A DNA stretch of 64,000 bases from Bombardia bombarda (lineage: Eukaryota > Ascomycota > Sordariomycetes > Sordariales > Lasiosphaeriaceae), in assembly GCA_030512295.1 (NCBI GenBank), contig JAULSR010000001.1, positions 9,075,001-9,139,000 on the forward strand, in the 5' to 3' direction. The translations under genes were made by a program, and so were the position numbers. The notes under the pieces were generated by a model that made no database searches, was not told the DNA's origin, and saw only the letters and a list, made by a program, of their open reading frames with translations. This document shows, one piece after another, positions 25,201-36,317 of this stretch. Position 1 is the stretch's first letter. Each line of letters starts with the position of its first letter.

Positions 25201-27582
25201 GGTATAATAATATATTCGAATTATTTATAATGGGTTTTAAAAATAATTTTTTATTAATTAATTTTATAAATTTTAATTTAATAATAAGTATTTTTTAAAT
25301 TAAATTTAATAAAAAATTAAATATTAATAAAGCGGTTTATAAAGTTGTTAATTAGTAATAATAAATATTAGTTTTTAATAATAATTTTATTTAACTTTTT
25401 ATAATTTACGTATAAATATATAATTTTATTTTTTTTAAAAATAAAAATAATAAAAATATTAATAAAGCTATTATTTTTTATAATCCGGCCGTTAGCGAGG
25501 TTTTTCCGAATATAAAAAGCTAATTCGTTAAGCTAGGCTTAATTAAGTAGGTAGATATAGCTTTATAATAATATAGATTTTTTTATTAAATTAATATAAT
25601 ATTCGGTTTTTTCGAAAGTATTAAATTTTTAAGCTATTTGCTTTAAAAAAACGGTTATATAGTAAATAAGTTTTAAAGGTAAAAGTGCTAGGCTTAGTTT
25701 TAGCTTTAAGCTATCGAATATATTAATATAATTTTTTTTAAATTTAATAATAATGTTAGAAACTATAGTTATAAAAGCGGGGGTGCTATCGAAGATATTT
25801 TAAGCGATTTTTTTTAACGAGATTTCCGAATAACAACCTTATTTAAAAGTATTAAAAGTAATATAAAAAGTTACACCTTTAAATCTTATATTTAAATTTT
25901 TTTATAATATTAGCGGGGACCTTTTTAACCGTTTAACCCCGTAAAAGAATTAAAAAATAAAGCGGGCGTTTTTATATAAATTTATAAATTAAAAAGTAAG
26001 GTAAAAAATGCCGTAGTTTTTTATCCGGTTATTATTAGAATTAATAAATTATAGTAAATTAAAACCTTTAATTTTTAAAAGGGTAAAGATATAGTATATT
26101 CGATAAAACCGGTAATTTATATAATTAATTTATACCTTTATATTAACGTCGATAATTACTGTTAATAAAGTAGCTTTTTAATTATAGCGCCGGGAATAAA
26201 TATTGCTTTAAATAGTAAAGGTGGAGCTTAGTTTTATCTTTTTATAAATAATTTAAATAAATTAATTAAAGTTATCGTTTATTGCTTTTTATTTCCCGAA
26301 TTGTTTTCCGAATTAGAGGGGCCGGGATATAAATTATTAAGGTTATTGTTATTTTCGATTCCGACGTTTTAAATCCGGGCGTCCGAGTTTGGCGTAGCTA
26401 TAGTGCGTGGGGTGGTACATTAGCGTTATATATGCCTTAGTTTATTATAATTGTAGTATATAATAAGCTCTTTCGTGCGGAATAGCGTTTGGGTAATTAG
26501 TAGTATGTAAGGAAAAGGTTTATACGAAAGAAAGGAATTTTTTATAGGTAAATTTTAAAGTTTGCCACGTTAAATTTAAGCTTTATCGTAACGAAATCCC
26601 GAATAAACTCCCTTTATAGTACGCGGTAGTTTCCGGGATTCGCTAGGGCTAGTAGGAGAGCCTAGCCTTTTATAATAAGTATTTCGGTTATTATTATTTT
26701 ATAAATAAAATCTAGCGAGTTAAATACGTTCGTACCATTTGGTATAGTCTTTAATTAAAGTAATATTAAGGACGGCTTTAATATATTAGTTATAATAAAA
26801 GCGGTCAAATTTAATTTAATAATCCCGACTTATAAAGGTATTGTCGATCTTTATTTTAGGGAAGCGTCGGACTAATATAGCTTATTTCCGGTAAAATTCT
26901 TAAAGAAATTTGCCGTATTAATTGTATATTAGTTAATTTTTATAGGTTTAGATTTCGTTAAATTTATTACCGAAATAATTCGAATTAATATAATTTTTAA
27001 ATTCCCGCTATATAATTTATTCGAAGTCTCCGTTATAGAATTACTTCTAATAAGCTTGCTACTATTATTATATTTCGGGTTCTATTTAAATACTAACTTA
27101 TTAAACCTAAAGCTATTAAAATTAATTTTAATGGATAGTATTCTTTTATTTTATAGCTTAAATCTAATCCTTTTTATTTTAGAAAGAGGCGTTAACTTTT
27201 AACTTATTAACTACGTAGGTAGGGGGGCGGTCGTTTTTCGGCCGAAACGGCCTTTTTTGATTATTAAAATTAGTTAAAATAGCGCCGAGGTTACCGAGAT
27301 TAGTGGAGACGCTGGCTATAGTTTGTATTATTATAGCTTGGAACTGTTAAATATCTATAATGGAGGGGGTAGCTAGGAGTTTTAGCGTTGGTTAGGCTCT
27401 TATGGTTGGGGACTTTCTTTCTTTTTGGTGATCGGGAGTTTGACTATCGATATTCTTAAAGTCTTCGAAGGCGGTCCTCCGTAACGGGCTAGCTTGAGGA
27501 GTGGCTCTTCTTTTCCCGCGGTTATTACCTACCATAGTAACCGGCTCGATCGTTACCGTATAGTATATAAAGGTTAAAGAAT

Positions 27583-27821
27583 TGTAAAAGAAGGCAGGTA
27601 CGCCTAATCAAGGTGGTTATAATAAAGATAACTGGGTAGGCGAGTAATAAAGATAGTTAGGAAGGCGAGCAATGACTGGTATTGGCGTAAGACTTTAACC
27701 TGGCCCTCGTAACGGAAGGTGGGCGAGGGCCGCTGCTTATATACATAGTTGGTAGGATAACTGGCATGTGCTTAGGGATGTAATGACTGGCATGTGCTTA
27801 GGGATATCCGATGTCCTTACA
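27583..27821 (-). repeat. 5' LTR of copy F
   Basis: 239 bp LTR with intact TG and CA ends and two 26 bp internal units. It is one of the least damaged RIP-exposed LTRs here. Confidence 0.87.
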
Positions 27822-28845
27822 TAACGTTAGAAATTATAGTTATAAAAGCGGGGGCGCCGTCGAAAATGTTTTAAGCAATTTCTTTTAGCGAGATTTCCGA
27901 ATAACGACCTTATTTGAAAGTATTAAAGGTAATATAAAGAGTTATACCTTTAAATCCTATATTTAGGTTTCTTTATAATATTAACGGGGACCTTTTTGGC
28001 CGTTTAACCTTATAAAAGAATTAAAAAATAAAGCGGGCGTTCTTATATAAATTTATAAATTAAAAAGTAAGGTAAAAAATACCGTAGTTTTTTATTTAAT
28101 TACCGTTAGGGTTAATAAATTATAATAAATTAAAACCTTTAGCTTTTAAAAAAGCAAAGATATAATATACTTAATAAAACCGATAATTTATATAATTAAT
28201 TTATGCTTTTATATTAACGTCGATAATTACCGTTAACGAGGTAGCCTTTTAATCGTAGCGTTAGAAATAAATATCGCTTTAAATAATAAAAATAAAGCTT
28301 AGTTTTACCTTTTTATAAATAGTTTAAATAAATCGATTAAAGTTATTATTTATTGCTTTTCGTTTTTTGAATTGTTTTTCGAATTAAAGGGGCCGGAATA
28401 TAAATTACTAGGGTTATTATTATTTTTAATCTTAATATTTTAAATCCGGGCGTCCGAACTTAGCGTAATTATAGTGCGCGGGGTAGTATATTAACGTTAT
28501 ATATGCTTTAGTTTATTATAATTATAATATATAATAAGCTTTTTTATATAAAATAACATTTAAGTAGCTAGTAATGCGTAAGGAAAGGGTTTATACGAAA
28601 GGAGGGAGTTTTTTATAAGTAAATCTCGAAGTTTATTACATTAAATCCGAGTTTTATTATAATAAAGTTTAAATAAGCTTCCTTTATAATGCGCGGTAGT
28701 TTCCGAGATTTGCTAAAGCTAGTAAGAAAGCTTAGCCTTTTACGGTAAGTATCTTAGTTATTACTGTTTTATAAATAAAATTTAATAAATTAAATACGTT
28801 TATATTATTCGGTATAATCTTTAATTAAAATAACGTTAAGGACGG

Positions 28846-29065
28846 TGTAAGGATATCGGACATCGGACATCCCTAAGTATATGCTAGTTATCCTACTAAC
28901 TATGTATATAAGCAGCGGCCCTCGCCCACCTTCCGTTACGAGGGCTAAGTTAAAGTCTTACGCTAATACTAGTTATTGCTTGCCTTCCTAATTATCTTTA
29001 TCGCTCGCTTACTTAGGTGTTTTTATTATAACCACCTTAATCAAGCGTACCTGCCTTCTCTTACA
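28846..29065 (+). repeat. Solo LTR in the gag of copy C
   Basis: A 220 bp plus-oriented LTR with TG and CA ends and no internal region. GACGG on the left and AACGG on the right form a target-site duplication with one RIP-type difference. Gag sequence of C continues on both sides. Confidence 0.88.
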
Positions 29066-29877
29066 AACGGCTTTAATATACCGGTTATAATAAAAACGGT
29101 CGAATTTAATCCAATAATCCTAACCTATAAAAGTGCTATCGATCTCCATTCTAAGGAAGCGTCGGACTAATATAGCCCATTCCCGATAAAATTCCTAAAA
29201 AGATTTACTATATTAATTGTATATTAGTTAATCTTTATAAGTTTAGACTTTGTTAAATTTATTACCGAAATAGTTCGAACTAACGTAGTTTTTAAATTCC
29301 CGTTATATAACTTATTTAAAGTTTTTGTTATAAAATTACTTTTAATAAGCCTGCTATTATTATTATATTTCGGGTTTTATTTAAATGCTAGCCAATTAAA
29401 TTTAAAGTTATTAAAATTAATTTTAACGGATAGCATTCTTTTATTTTATAACTTAAATCTAATCTTCTTTATTTTAAAAAGAAGCGTTAACCTTTAGTTT
29501 ATTAACTGTATAAATAAAAAAGCGGTCGTTTTTCGGCCGAAACGGCCCTTTTTAATTATTAAGATTAGTTAAAGTAGCGCCGAGGTTACCGAGATTAGTG
29601 GAAACGTTAGTTATAACTTATATTATTATAGTTTGGAACTATTAGATATCTATGGTGGAGGGGGTGGCTGGGAGTTCCAGCGTTGGTTGGGCTTTTATAG
29701 TTAGGGATTCTTCTTCTTTTTAGTAATCGGGAGTCTGGCTGTCAATATTCTTAAAGTCTTCGAAGGCGGTCCTCCGTAACGGGCTAGCTTAAGGAATAGC
29801 TCTTCCTTTCCCGCGGTTGTTACTTACCATAGTGACCGGCTCGATCGTTACCGTGTGGTATATAAAGGTTGAAGAAT

Positions 29878-30112
29878 TATAAGAGAAGGCAGGTACGTTT
29901 AATTAAAGTGGTTATAAAAAAAATAATTAGGTAAGCGAGTAATGAAGATAGTTAAAAAGGCGAGCAATGACTGGTATTGGCGTAAGATTTTAACTTAGCC
30001 CTCGTAACGGAAGGTAGGCGAGGGCCGCTGCTTATATATATAGTTAGTAAGATAATTGGCATGTGTTTAGGGATGCTTTAATATATACTTAAGGATGTCC
30101 GATATCCTTATA
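29878..30112 (-). repeat. 5' LTR of copy C
   Basis: 235 bp, same length as its partner at 6788. After it, copy A resumes. Confidence 0.84.
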
Positions 30113-30646
30113 TTTTATTACTATAGTTTTTAATATTATTATTAAACTTAAAAAAAGCTATATTAATATATTCGACGACTTAAAGCTAAAGTTAAGCTTA
30201 GTACTTTTATTTTTAAAACTTGCTTATTATACGGCCGTTTTTTTGGAGTAAGCAGCTCGAAAACTTAATACTTTTAAAAAAGCCGAATATTATATCAATT
30301 TAATAAAAGAATTTGCATTATTATAGGGCTATATTTACTTATTTAATTAAACTTAACTTAACGAATTAGCTTTTTATATCCGGGAAAACCTCGCTAACGG
30401 CCGGATTATAAAAAGTAGTAACTTTACTAATACTTTTATTATTTTTATCTTTAAAAAAAATAAAATTATACATTTATATATAAATTATAAAAAGTTAAAT
30501 AAGATTATTATTAAAAATTAATATTTATTATTATTAATTAATAACTTTATAAACTATTTTATTAATGCTTAGTTTTTTATTAAATTCGATTTAAAAAATA
30601 TTTATTATTAAATTAAAATCCATAAAGTTAATTAATAAAAAATTAC
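30113..30646 (+). mobile_element. Ty3/Gypsy copy A, piece 3 (pol), cut at the Starship junction
   Basis: The protease to RT part of A. It matches B up to the bases corresponding to B 3372, then stops abruptly at TTAC (30643-30646). The remaining pol, integrase and 3' LTR of A are not present in the window. Confidence 0.82.
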
Positions 30647-30663
30647 ATGTTAAAGTGAGAAAG

Positions 30664-30757
30664 CGCTGTTGTGGCCGCCGGATTTGGCTGGCGCATGCCG
30701 CCGGATTTGGCGGGCTCGACAGTGAGGGGCGCGTCCCTCACAGGTACTCAGTACCTG
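30664..30757. repeat. Palindromes and direct repeat next to the left Starship end
   Basis: Within 115 bp of the junction are a direct repeat GCCGCCGGATTTGGC (about 30677 and 30701), an inverted repeat GTGAGGG...CCCTCAC (30722-30741), and a near-perfect palindrome CAGGTACT-C-AGTACCTG (30741-30757). Such end-proximal repeats could be recombinase-binding sites. Confidence 0.6.
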
Positions 30758-31010
30758 TTGCGCGACCCCACTAGCACGTGCTGCACCACCCTGTCTGCAG
30801 GGGCTGAGCGGCAGGCCTGATCTACATTTTCAACTCTTCGAATTCCGTCGAGCGAGGGAGGCCCGAATCCGGGCTCCTGTTTCCCAACTCCAATTTGGTC
30901 CCCCAAGAGGCAGCAAGATAAAATGGAGCCCTTCGCACCTGCTGCCGCCTCTCTCGGGGTTAGGCTCTCGCCGCACCATCATCTCCCGTCTCGTTTCCTC
31001 CCACGAAAGC

Positions 31011-33600
31011 ATGGCTCCCGTCCGCGGAAACAGAGGAAAGAACAAAGCCGCGCTCACAGCTCCTCACGGATACGGAACACACCATGTCGAGTTCATCCAG
31101 CGCTTCACCCAGCAAGAGGCCAGAGACCGGACAGTGAAGAGGAATCGACCACAGCCTCTCACGGCGCAACAGCGTGCGGCGCTCCGTACCCAAGTAACTC
31201 GCAAACGCTTCTTCAAGCCCCGCCGCGCAAAGGCTACCGAGATCAACACGACCGGTATCTTGCGGAAATGGAAAAGGTAGCCCTCGGATTCCCTTCCCCC
31301 TCCCCTCTCCCTATCACGAATTCTGCTGACGGAGAGTTTGCAAAAGATACTGCGACTTCTGCGAGCTGGGGGCTTGGGAGGACGTGATCAAGAAAGCGGG
31401 TGTGAGCACGGCGACGGATTTCATCGACTGGATATGTGACAACTACAATATCAAATCGGAGGGTTCGTCCTGGGAATATTTTCGCCAGTACCAGCAGCTG
31501 TATACCGACACCAATGGGAAATACATGGACAGGAACGAATCCAGGGCGATCAAGAATGTATGCCGTCTCTCTTTTTTGCTCCCTCTGGTTGTTGTAAGCC
31601 GCTGACAGAGGTACCGTTCCTTTAGTTCCACGATACAGTAACGGCCGTCCGCTTCGGCCTACGGAAGCCCAACATCAACGGAAAACCGGTTGCGAGTGTG
31701 GATACCTTACTCTGCCTGCTGATCTACAACATTGCGTACGACACGGCCGTCGTCCCTAACGAGGGGCATCGTGTCCAGCTGGCGGGCTGTTACATCTTTC
31801 TTGCAACTACCGGAGTACGGCCTGCGGAGATTGTCCACAACGACCCGAGCAAACCGAAAGACGGAACCTGGGAAGAACTCTATGGTCGAAAAGCCATCCG
31901 GCAGGAGCCCGAAGATGGCGACGACGAGGCACCAGACGAACACTCCACGCTGCTTGAGGACCTGCTCTGTCAAGAGACGCTCGGCCGAGGCCGCTCCAAG
32001 GCGCTTTGCTATGAAGATATCTTGTTGATGGTCGTGCGCCACCCCGAGACGGGGAAAGACGTCCATGCCATGGCGGTGAAGTTCATCCATCACAAAGGAG
32101 CTGACAACAAGCCCAAGCCGTAAGTGGTCTCGTAGTCTTGTGATCCGCTGTCTCTCGCAATGGTGGGATTCTCTAACACCAGCCAGGACTATCTTCTTCT
32201 TCACAATGGCCAGGAGGGTGATCCTCTGTCCCATCATGGTCGTCATCAGCCAGGCGGTGCGCGACAACGCGTTCGAGGCGCGGAACCTGACTAGTGTAGC
32301 GCGCGTCCTACAGACCAAGAACCTCGCCCCGGCCAAGTGCACTCCTATCCGGTGGAAGGATGGCATGGACAAGATCCCGCTCTTCCGTCGGTACGAGGGC
32401 GCTCTCCTCTCCCCTAACAAGCCCTTGCCGTACCACACACTCCGAGACGATATGGGGCGGCAATCGCTCGACGCCGGAGAAGAAACGGCCGTTACGCCTA
32501 AGAATTGGCGCAGGATGGTCGCCAACGCCGTAAATGGTAGGTTGCAGCCGAGCTCGCACAGAGTGGCCTGACCCTGATGCTAACGCGAGAATCTGCCCAC
32601 AGGCAGCGCACCGGACGCCGTCCGCGACCAGGCGATGCGTCACGACCCGAAGTGGGCCACGTTCAACGCGGCATACATCAACGAGATGCTCGAGTACCAC
32701 GTCCAAAACGCCGCCACGGACGTGCCAACCGAGGATGGCCTGATCAAGTTCTGGTCACACATGGGCCTGATGAGCGACCCCCGCGCATCCAGCGACATGG
32801 TGCCCGACGAGGTCTGGCAGGAAATGCCGCCCGACCCGGAAATCGAAGATCTGGAGCGGCGGCGAGCAGAGCTCAAGGGCGGTCAGTTCCGAATCCGAGG
32901 CCACGACAACGAAAAAGAGATCCGAGACCTCGGCCGACAAATCAGGAACAAAGAGGGGAAGCGCAGGAAGGACGTAAAGACCGGATACCGCAGGTACTAC
33001 TTCAAAAACCGCCCGACCTGGGACATCGAGAGACAGTTCAGCGGGGAGGCGGAAGACGAAGAGGCCGAGGTCGAATACGTCGCGCCGGCCATCGAGCTCC
33101 ACATCCCGGAACGCGCCGAGCTGGCCGAGATCCTTGTCAACCAGCCGGAGTGCCTAGACGACGAGAAGCTCCTCCGGTTGCGCATCCGGTCCGCAGAGCT
33201 TATGACCGCCCTGAACTATAAGCGAGAGACGGCGAAACGAAGGCCCATTCGAAGGCGCATTTTGCAGAGGGTGCAGGCCGGCATCTCGGTGACAGGGGAG
33301 TCTCCCGGGCCGGATCCGTTCCCTCTTCTTATGGGAAAGACACAATGTCCTCGCTGCATTGGAGACGAAAGACAGTCGCACGAGGAAAGGATGTTCCCGT
33401 ACTGTCGACCGGCCGTGATGAATGACCACTTTGACCGCGAGCATTTGAAGGAGATGGAGGAAATGGAGCGCGATAACCTGATCTTCTGCGATCATCCCAA
33501 GTGCCAGGAGGATGGAGTGAAACTGAAGCACTTGGACCATTTTAGGAATCACGTGCAGGACGTTCACGGCATTACACTTCGGCCTAAGCGATCGAGGTAA
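31011..33600 (+). CDS. DUF3435 tyrosine recombinase (Starship captain candidate)
   Basis: Five exons, 31011-31276, 31335-31557, 31626-32119, 32187-32536 and 32603-33600, give an unbroken 776 aa protein. All four introns (58, 68, 67, 66 bp) have GT-AG ends and CTGAC/CTAAC-like branch points. The N-terminal part has the family pattern CKRYCDFCELGAW ... SWEYFRQYQQLY. The catalytic core follows: TTGVRPAEIV with Arg228, then WRRMVANAVNG with Arg436/437, RHDP (457-460) and FNAAYINEM with Tyr469 as probable nucleophile. The C-terminus has cysteine-histidine fingers (CPRC ... H, CDHPKC ... H). It would cut and join DNA at the element ends. It is the first gene inside the TTAC junction. DUF3435 also covers Cryptons, which is the main alternative. 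The assignment is by recalled family motifs. Confidence 0.88.
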
Positions 33601-33829
33601 GGTACAAGGATGCTTGGTAGTCTAGAGTTTCTCGTTTGTTTCCGTAGTTGAATAATCCTGTGCCTTTTACTGGCTTCCTGACGTCATTTTCAACGGTACC
33701 TGCATGTGCCTGGAGATCATGGTTGCCGCACCGAACGAGCGGGGTAGGGCAAAGTACGCAGTACCGGAGCCCGCAAATCCGCTTGCTGAGAGATCAGCGG
33801 AAATGAAAGACAGCCCAGCGTCTCCAACC
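33601..33829. other. Captain 3' flank, no gene seen
   Basis: No convincing reading frame. This probably holds the 3' UTR and terminator of the recombinase gene before the 32 bp repeat array. Confidence 0.4.
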
Positions 33830-34147
33830 GTGTCTAGTAACGAGGCCAAGGGCTCCAGCCGTGTCTAGTAACATGGCTAAAGGGCTCCCATGGTGTCCAG
33901 TAACGCGGTTCAACGGTTCCCATGGTGTCCAGTAACGCGGTTCACGGCTTCACAGGGTGTCCAGTAACGCGGTCTCCAGTGGCCTGCCGTGCCCAGTAAC
34001 CTGGCTCAGAGGCATGCGTCGTGTCCAGTAACGTAGCTCCAGCGCCTTGCCGTGCCCAGTAACCAGGCTTAGAGGTGTGCATCGTGTCCAGTAACGCAGC
34101 TCCACGCCGCCTGCCGTGTCTAGTAACCTGGCTTAGGGGAGGCGCTT
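33830..34147. repeat. 32-bp minisatellite, ten units
   Basis: The core GTGTCCAGTAACG (variants GTGTCTAGTAAC, GTGCCCAGTAAC) starts at 33830, 33861, 33893, 33925, 33957, 33989, 34021, 34052, 34084 and 34116. Spacing is 31-32 bp with diverged interspersed bases. An inverted copy of the core (GTTACTAGAGACAC) lies near 34220. Confidence 0.9.
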
Positions 34148-34761
34148 AGGCTGGATTGCTACCGACGATTGCATGCCCGAAGCCGGGCTTCTGGACGGGC
34201 TGGGGCCGCTAAAGCTGCGTTACTAGAGACACGAGACCGGTCCCCCACGTGCCTTTCGGAACGGACCTGAGACGCAAGGCGCTTGCCTTGCGAAAGTGAA
34301 AGGATAAGAGCAAAGCACTTGTCTTGTGAAAGCACCTGTCTTGTGAAAAGAAAAGAACGATGCTCACAAGCACTGTCTTCCAGGTAGGTATCGCTTAATG
34401 GCCTAGGGATCAATTGAAGGGAAAGGAGGAAAGAAAGAAGTGCGGGCGGTGGGTGCCGAGCACTGAGCTTTATAGGCGGTTGGGAGACTCTTAGCAGGTG
34501 ACTACAGGCGCTGGTGGCGTCTACGTGTGACCAGTTTCGCTTTTTAGGGATTGGGACGCTGCGCACAGGCACTAGCTTACAGCTCAGACCTCGCGTTCGA
34601 TGACACTGCATTTCTCTATCTTTTTGACCATCCAATTTATTCAATCTAAATCTTCCAGCCCGTCATCCTCTCAACGTTTTAGCGAAGAAGAGACCCACAT
34701 CCCCCGGGTGTAGTTCTTAAGCGTGTATCGGTCAAGGTGCTGTGAGCTTCCAGTTACAGGT
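34148..34761. other. Intergenic stretch, no gene supported
   Basis: It holds a short direct repeat (CTTGTCTTGTGAAAGCA / CCTGTCTTGTGAAAAG near 34318-34350). A segment at about 34412-34475 resembles 36265-36325 (purine-rich run, then GAGCTTTATA), which looks like a second copy of a minus-strand TATA promoter. The open frames on either strand have no recognisable features. Confidence 0.35.
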
Positions 34762-35940
34762 TCAGTAGGAACGGGCCGTGCATAAGGGGTAAAAGACATC
34801 CACAGATAAGGGATTGTGAGAACATATCCCGCAGTACGATATTTGCCCGACGTCCCAGGGACAAAGGCTACGGAGCAGCAGCCGTTCTTTCTGGCCATCT
34901 GGCTTGCCTTCGGTGAGTGCACCCAGCCAAATAGTGAGAGCTGCTTCGGCGAGGACGATCAAGTGTCTAGCCTTCACGATTTCGTTCGGCTCGTAAGACT
35001 CGACTTCCATGGAAAGCAAGGCGACGAAGTGGCCCTTTTTGCCTAGCCCATGGCGCTCGATCCGATGCCACACGCTGAAAGAACTGCTCTCCCTGCCTTT
35101 TTGATGCTGATATCTCCGCCCAGATAGACCCCAACCGTACTTCGTCGCTGAACCGACATATATGTAGTGCTCCGGATAAAATGGGTTGAGGATCTTGCGG
35201 GTCAGAATCCAAGCATATACCCCCAACCTGCTCGTGTGTTCCCATTCCAGAGATCTCAATTCAGCGATCGTCGGCGGCGACGTGCCCGCGAGAATGCGGC
35301 CCACTGGTGTCGGAATAAGGGACAGAATCCGTTCGATCCATTCCACTCTAGGAGCCTCCATGAGGACCCGGTACCATCGCTCCGTTTTATCGGCCATCGT
35401 GAGGCCCTCCAGGATGCGATCAAGCCGAACCTCGAGGGTTGCGATCTCAGATTTGCTGAGCTCCGTATCAGGAGAAGTGACTGGTGCTGATAGTGACATG
35501 GGAGACCTTCGTCCTTTGGCTAGTTTTCTGATCTGACGCGCAACGCTGTTAGTAGTCCGACCCATCTGCTGTGCTATCATTCCTTTATCTGGCACAGCTC
35601 TCTTCGCGAGATGTCTGAGAAGGACATCTTCCTCCGCCGAAGTCCACCTTCCTGTCTTGACCCTCTTCAAGAGACTGGCTAAGACCCCATTATCCTGAAC
35701 AGTCCGCTGCAAAACCGACTCACTTCGCCCAATACGAAGCGCGATCTCCCATATTTGAAATCCCTTCCCCAGTAACATCCGTGTCTGCTCGAGTTCGAGG
35801 GATGTCAAGGAGGTTCGCTCATTAGACGATGCATTCCCAAGGGGACAAGAAGTGTGGAAAAATATGGGCCGGGCCCTGTGCCATTTGGTAGGGAGCAGAG
35901 AAGGGACGAGGCCTCTTGCGCAACAGTGCCAGGGTACCAT
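34762..35940 (-). CDS. SANT/Myb-like plus GIY-YIG nuclease-domain protein
   Basis: About 392 aa from the first in-frame ATG at 35940. The frame stays open upstream to 36027 with a GTG, so an upstream exon is possible. Counting from 36027: a helix-turn-helix-like segment (about 75-120), a SANT/Myb-like motif GRWTSAEEDVLLRHLAKR (126-170) and a GIY-YIG pattern with GVYAW (269-273), YIYVGSAT (288-295), GLSGRR (300-305) and Glu361 in VLAEAALTIWLGAL. GIY-YIG enzymes cut DNA using the paired tyrosines, an arginine and a glutamate, all plausibly present. A DNA-binding module ahead of a nuclease suggests site-directed cutting, as in homing enzymes, but substrate is unknown. It is the gene next to the captain, and Myb/SANT genes are recurrent Starship accessory genes. 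Confidence 0.7.
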   Translation of the reverse strand: MVPWHCCARGLVPSLLPTKWHRARPIFFHTSCPLGNASSNERTSLTSLELEQTRMLLGKGFQIWEIALRIGRSESVLQRTVQDNGVLASLLKRVKTGRWTSAEEDVLLRHLAKRAVPDKGMIAQQMGRTTNSVARQIRKLAKGRRSPMSLSAPVTSPDTELSKSEIATLEVRLDRILEGLTMADKTERWYRVLMEAPRVEWIERILSLIPTPVGRILAGTSPPTIAELRSLEWEHTSRLGVYAWILTRKILNPFYPEHYIYVGSATKYGWGLSGRRYQHQKGRESSSFSVWHRIERHGLGKKGHFVALLSMEVESYEPNEIVKARHLIVLAEAALTIWLGALTEGKPDGQKERLLLRSLCPWDVGQISYCGICSHNPLSVDVFYPLCTARSY

Positions 35941-36317
35941 GGAAAAGCTGTCGCGCCGGATTTCTGGAGAAACTTGAAAGACAAGTAATCCTTGGAAATT
36001 ATAAAGCTGTTGTAGGCGCCTAGACACATGAATCTAATTGATCGGGTTTAAAGCTGTGCGTTTCTCGCAGGTAGATGCAGCACCTATATACACCTTATGA
36101 AGCTACCAGGCCCCAAGGCTTGTACTGAAAGAGGCTTAGCGTAGGAGGCGGTAAAAGTTTTAGCTCTCCGAGGCTCGTGGCCTATGAGAAGATTTCACCC
36201 GGTATATCTCGGACTCGCCTAATGGCCTTGGGGCCATAGGCAGTTGTAGGTGTCCTTGTAGGTTTGAAAGGGAAAGGGGAAAAGAAGAGAGTGTGGGCGT
36301 GGGTGCTGAGCGGTGAG

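Larger units (their letters stand above)
22041..27821 (-). mobile_element. Ty3/Gypsy copy F, full length, RIP-degraded
   Basis: A 5.78 kb minus-strand element inside the protease region of copy C. It has a target-site duplication TAACA/TAACG, differing by one RIP-type change. The pol remnant spans about 22280 to 26270 and gag runs to about 27540. Frames are broken. The 5' end (about 27360-27821) has fewer mutations than the rest, so RIP was uneven. Confidence 0.87.
6788..30112 (-). mobile_element. Ty3/Gypsy copy C, full length, RIP-degraded, split by three insertions
   Basis: A minus-strand element in four pieces: 6788-9802 (3' LTR and 3' half of pol), 21333-22040 (RT to protease), 27822-28845 (protease to gag) and 29066-30112 (gag start and 5' LTR). 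The pieces sum to 5.79 kb, the size of the other copies. Interruptions are copy D (AAAAC duplicated exactly), copy F (TAACA/TAACG) and a solo LTR (GACGG/AACGG). All reading frames are destroyed. Confidence 0.87.

Noticed and set aside
31011..33600. Host 'FluG domain' gene rather than a mobile-element recombinase
   Set aside because: That label comes from old automatic annotation of DUF3435. The R...R...Y core, junction at TTAC and inward orientation favour a recombinase.
33830..34147. CRISPR-like array (regular 32-bp spacing)
   Set aside because: Eukaryotic context, short diverged cores, no cas genes and repeats that blur into spacers. It is a minisatellite.
34159..34644. 161-codon minus-strand frame beside the 32-bp array
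   Set aside because: Basic and serine-rich, no motif, overlaps repeat and promoter-like DNA.
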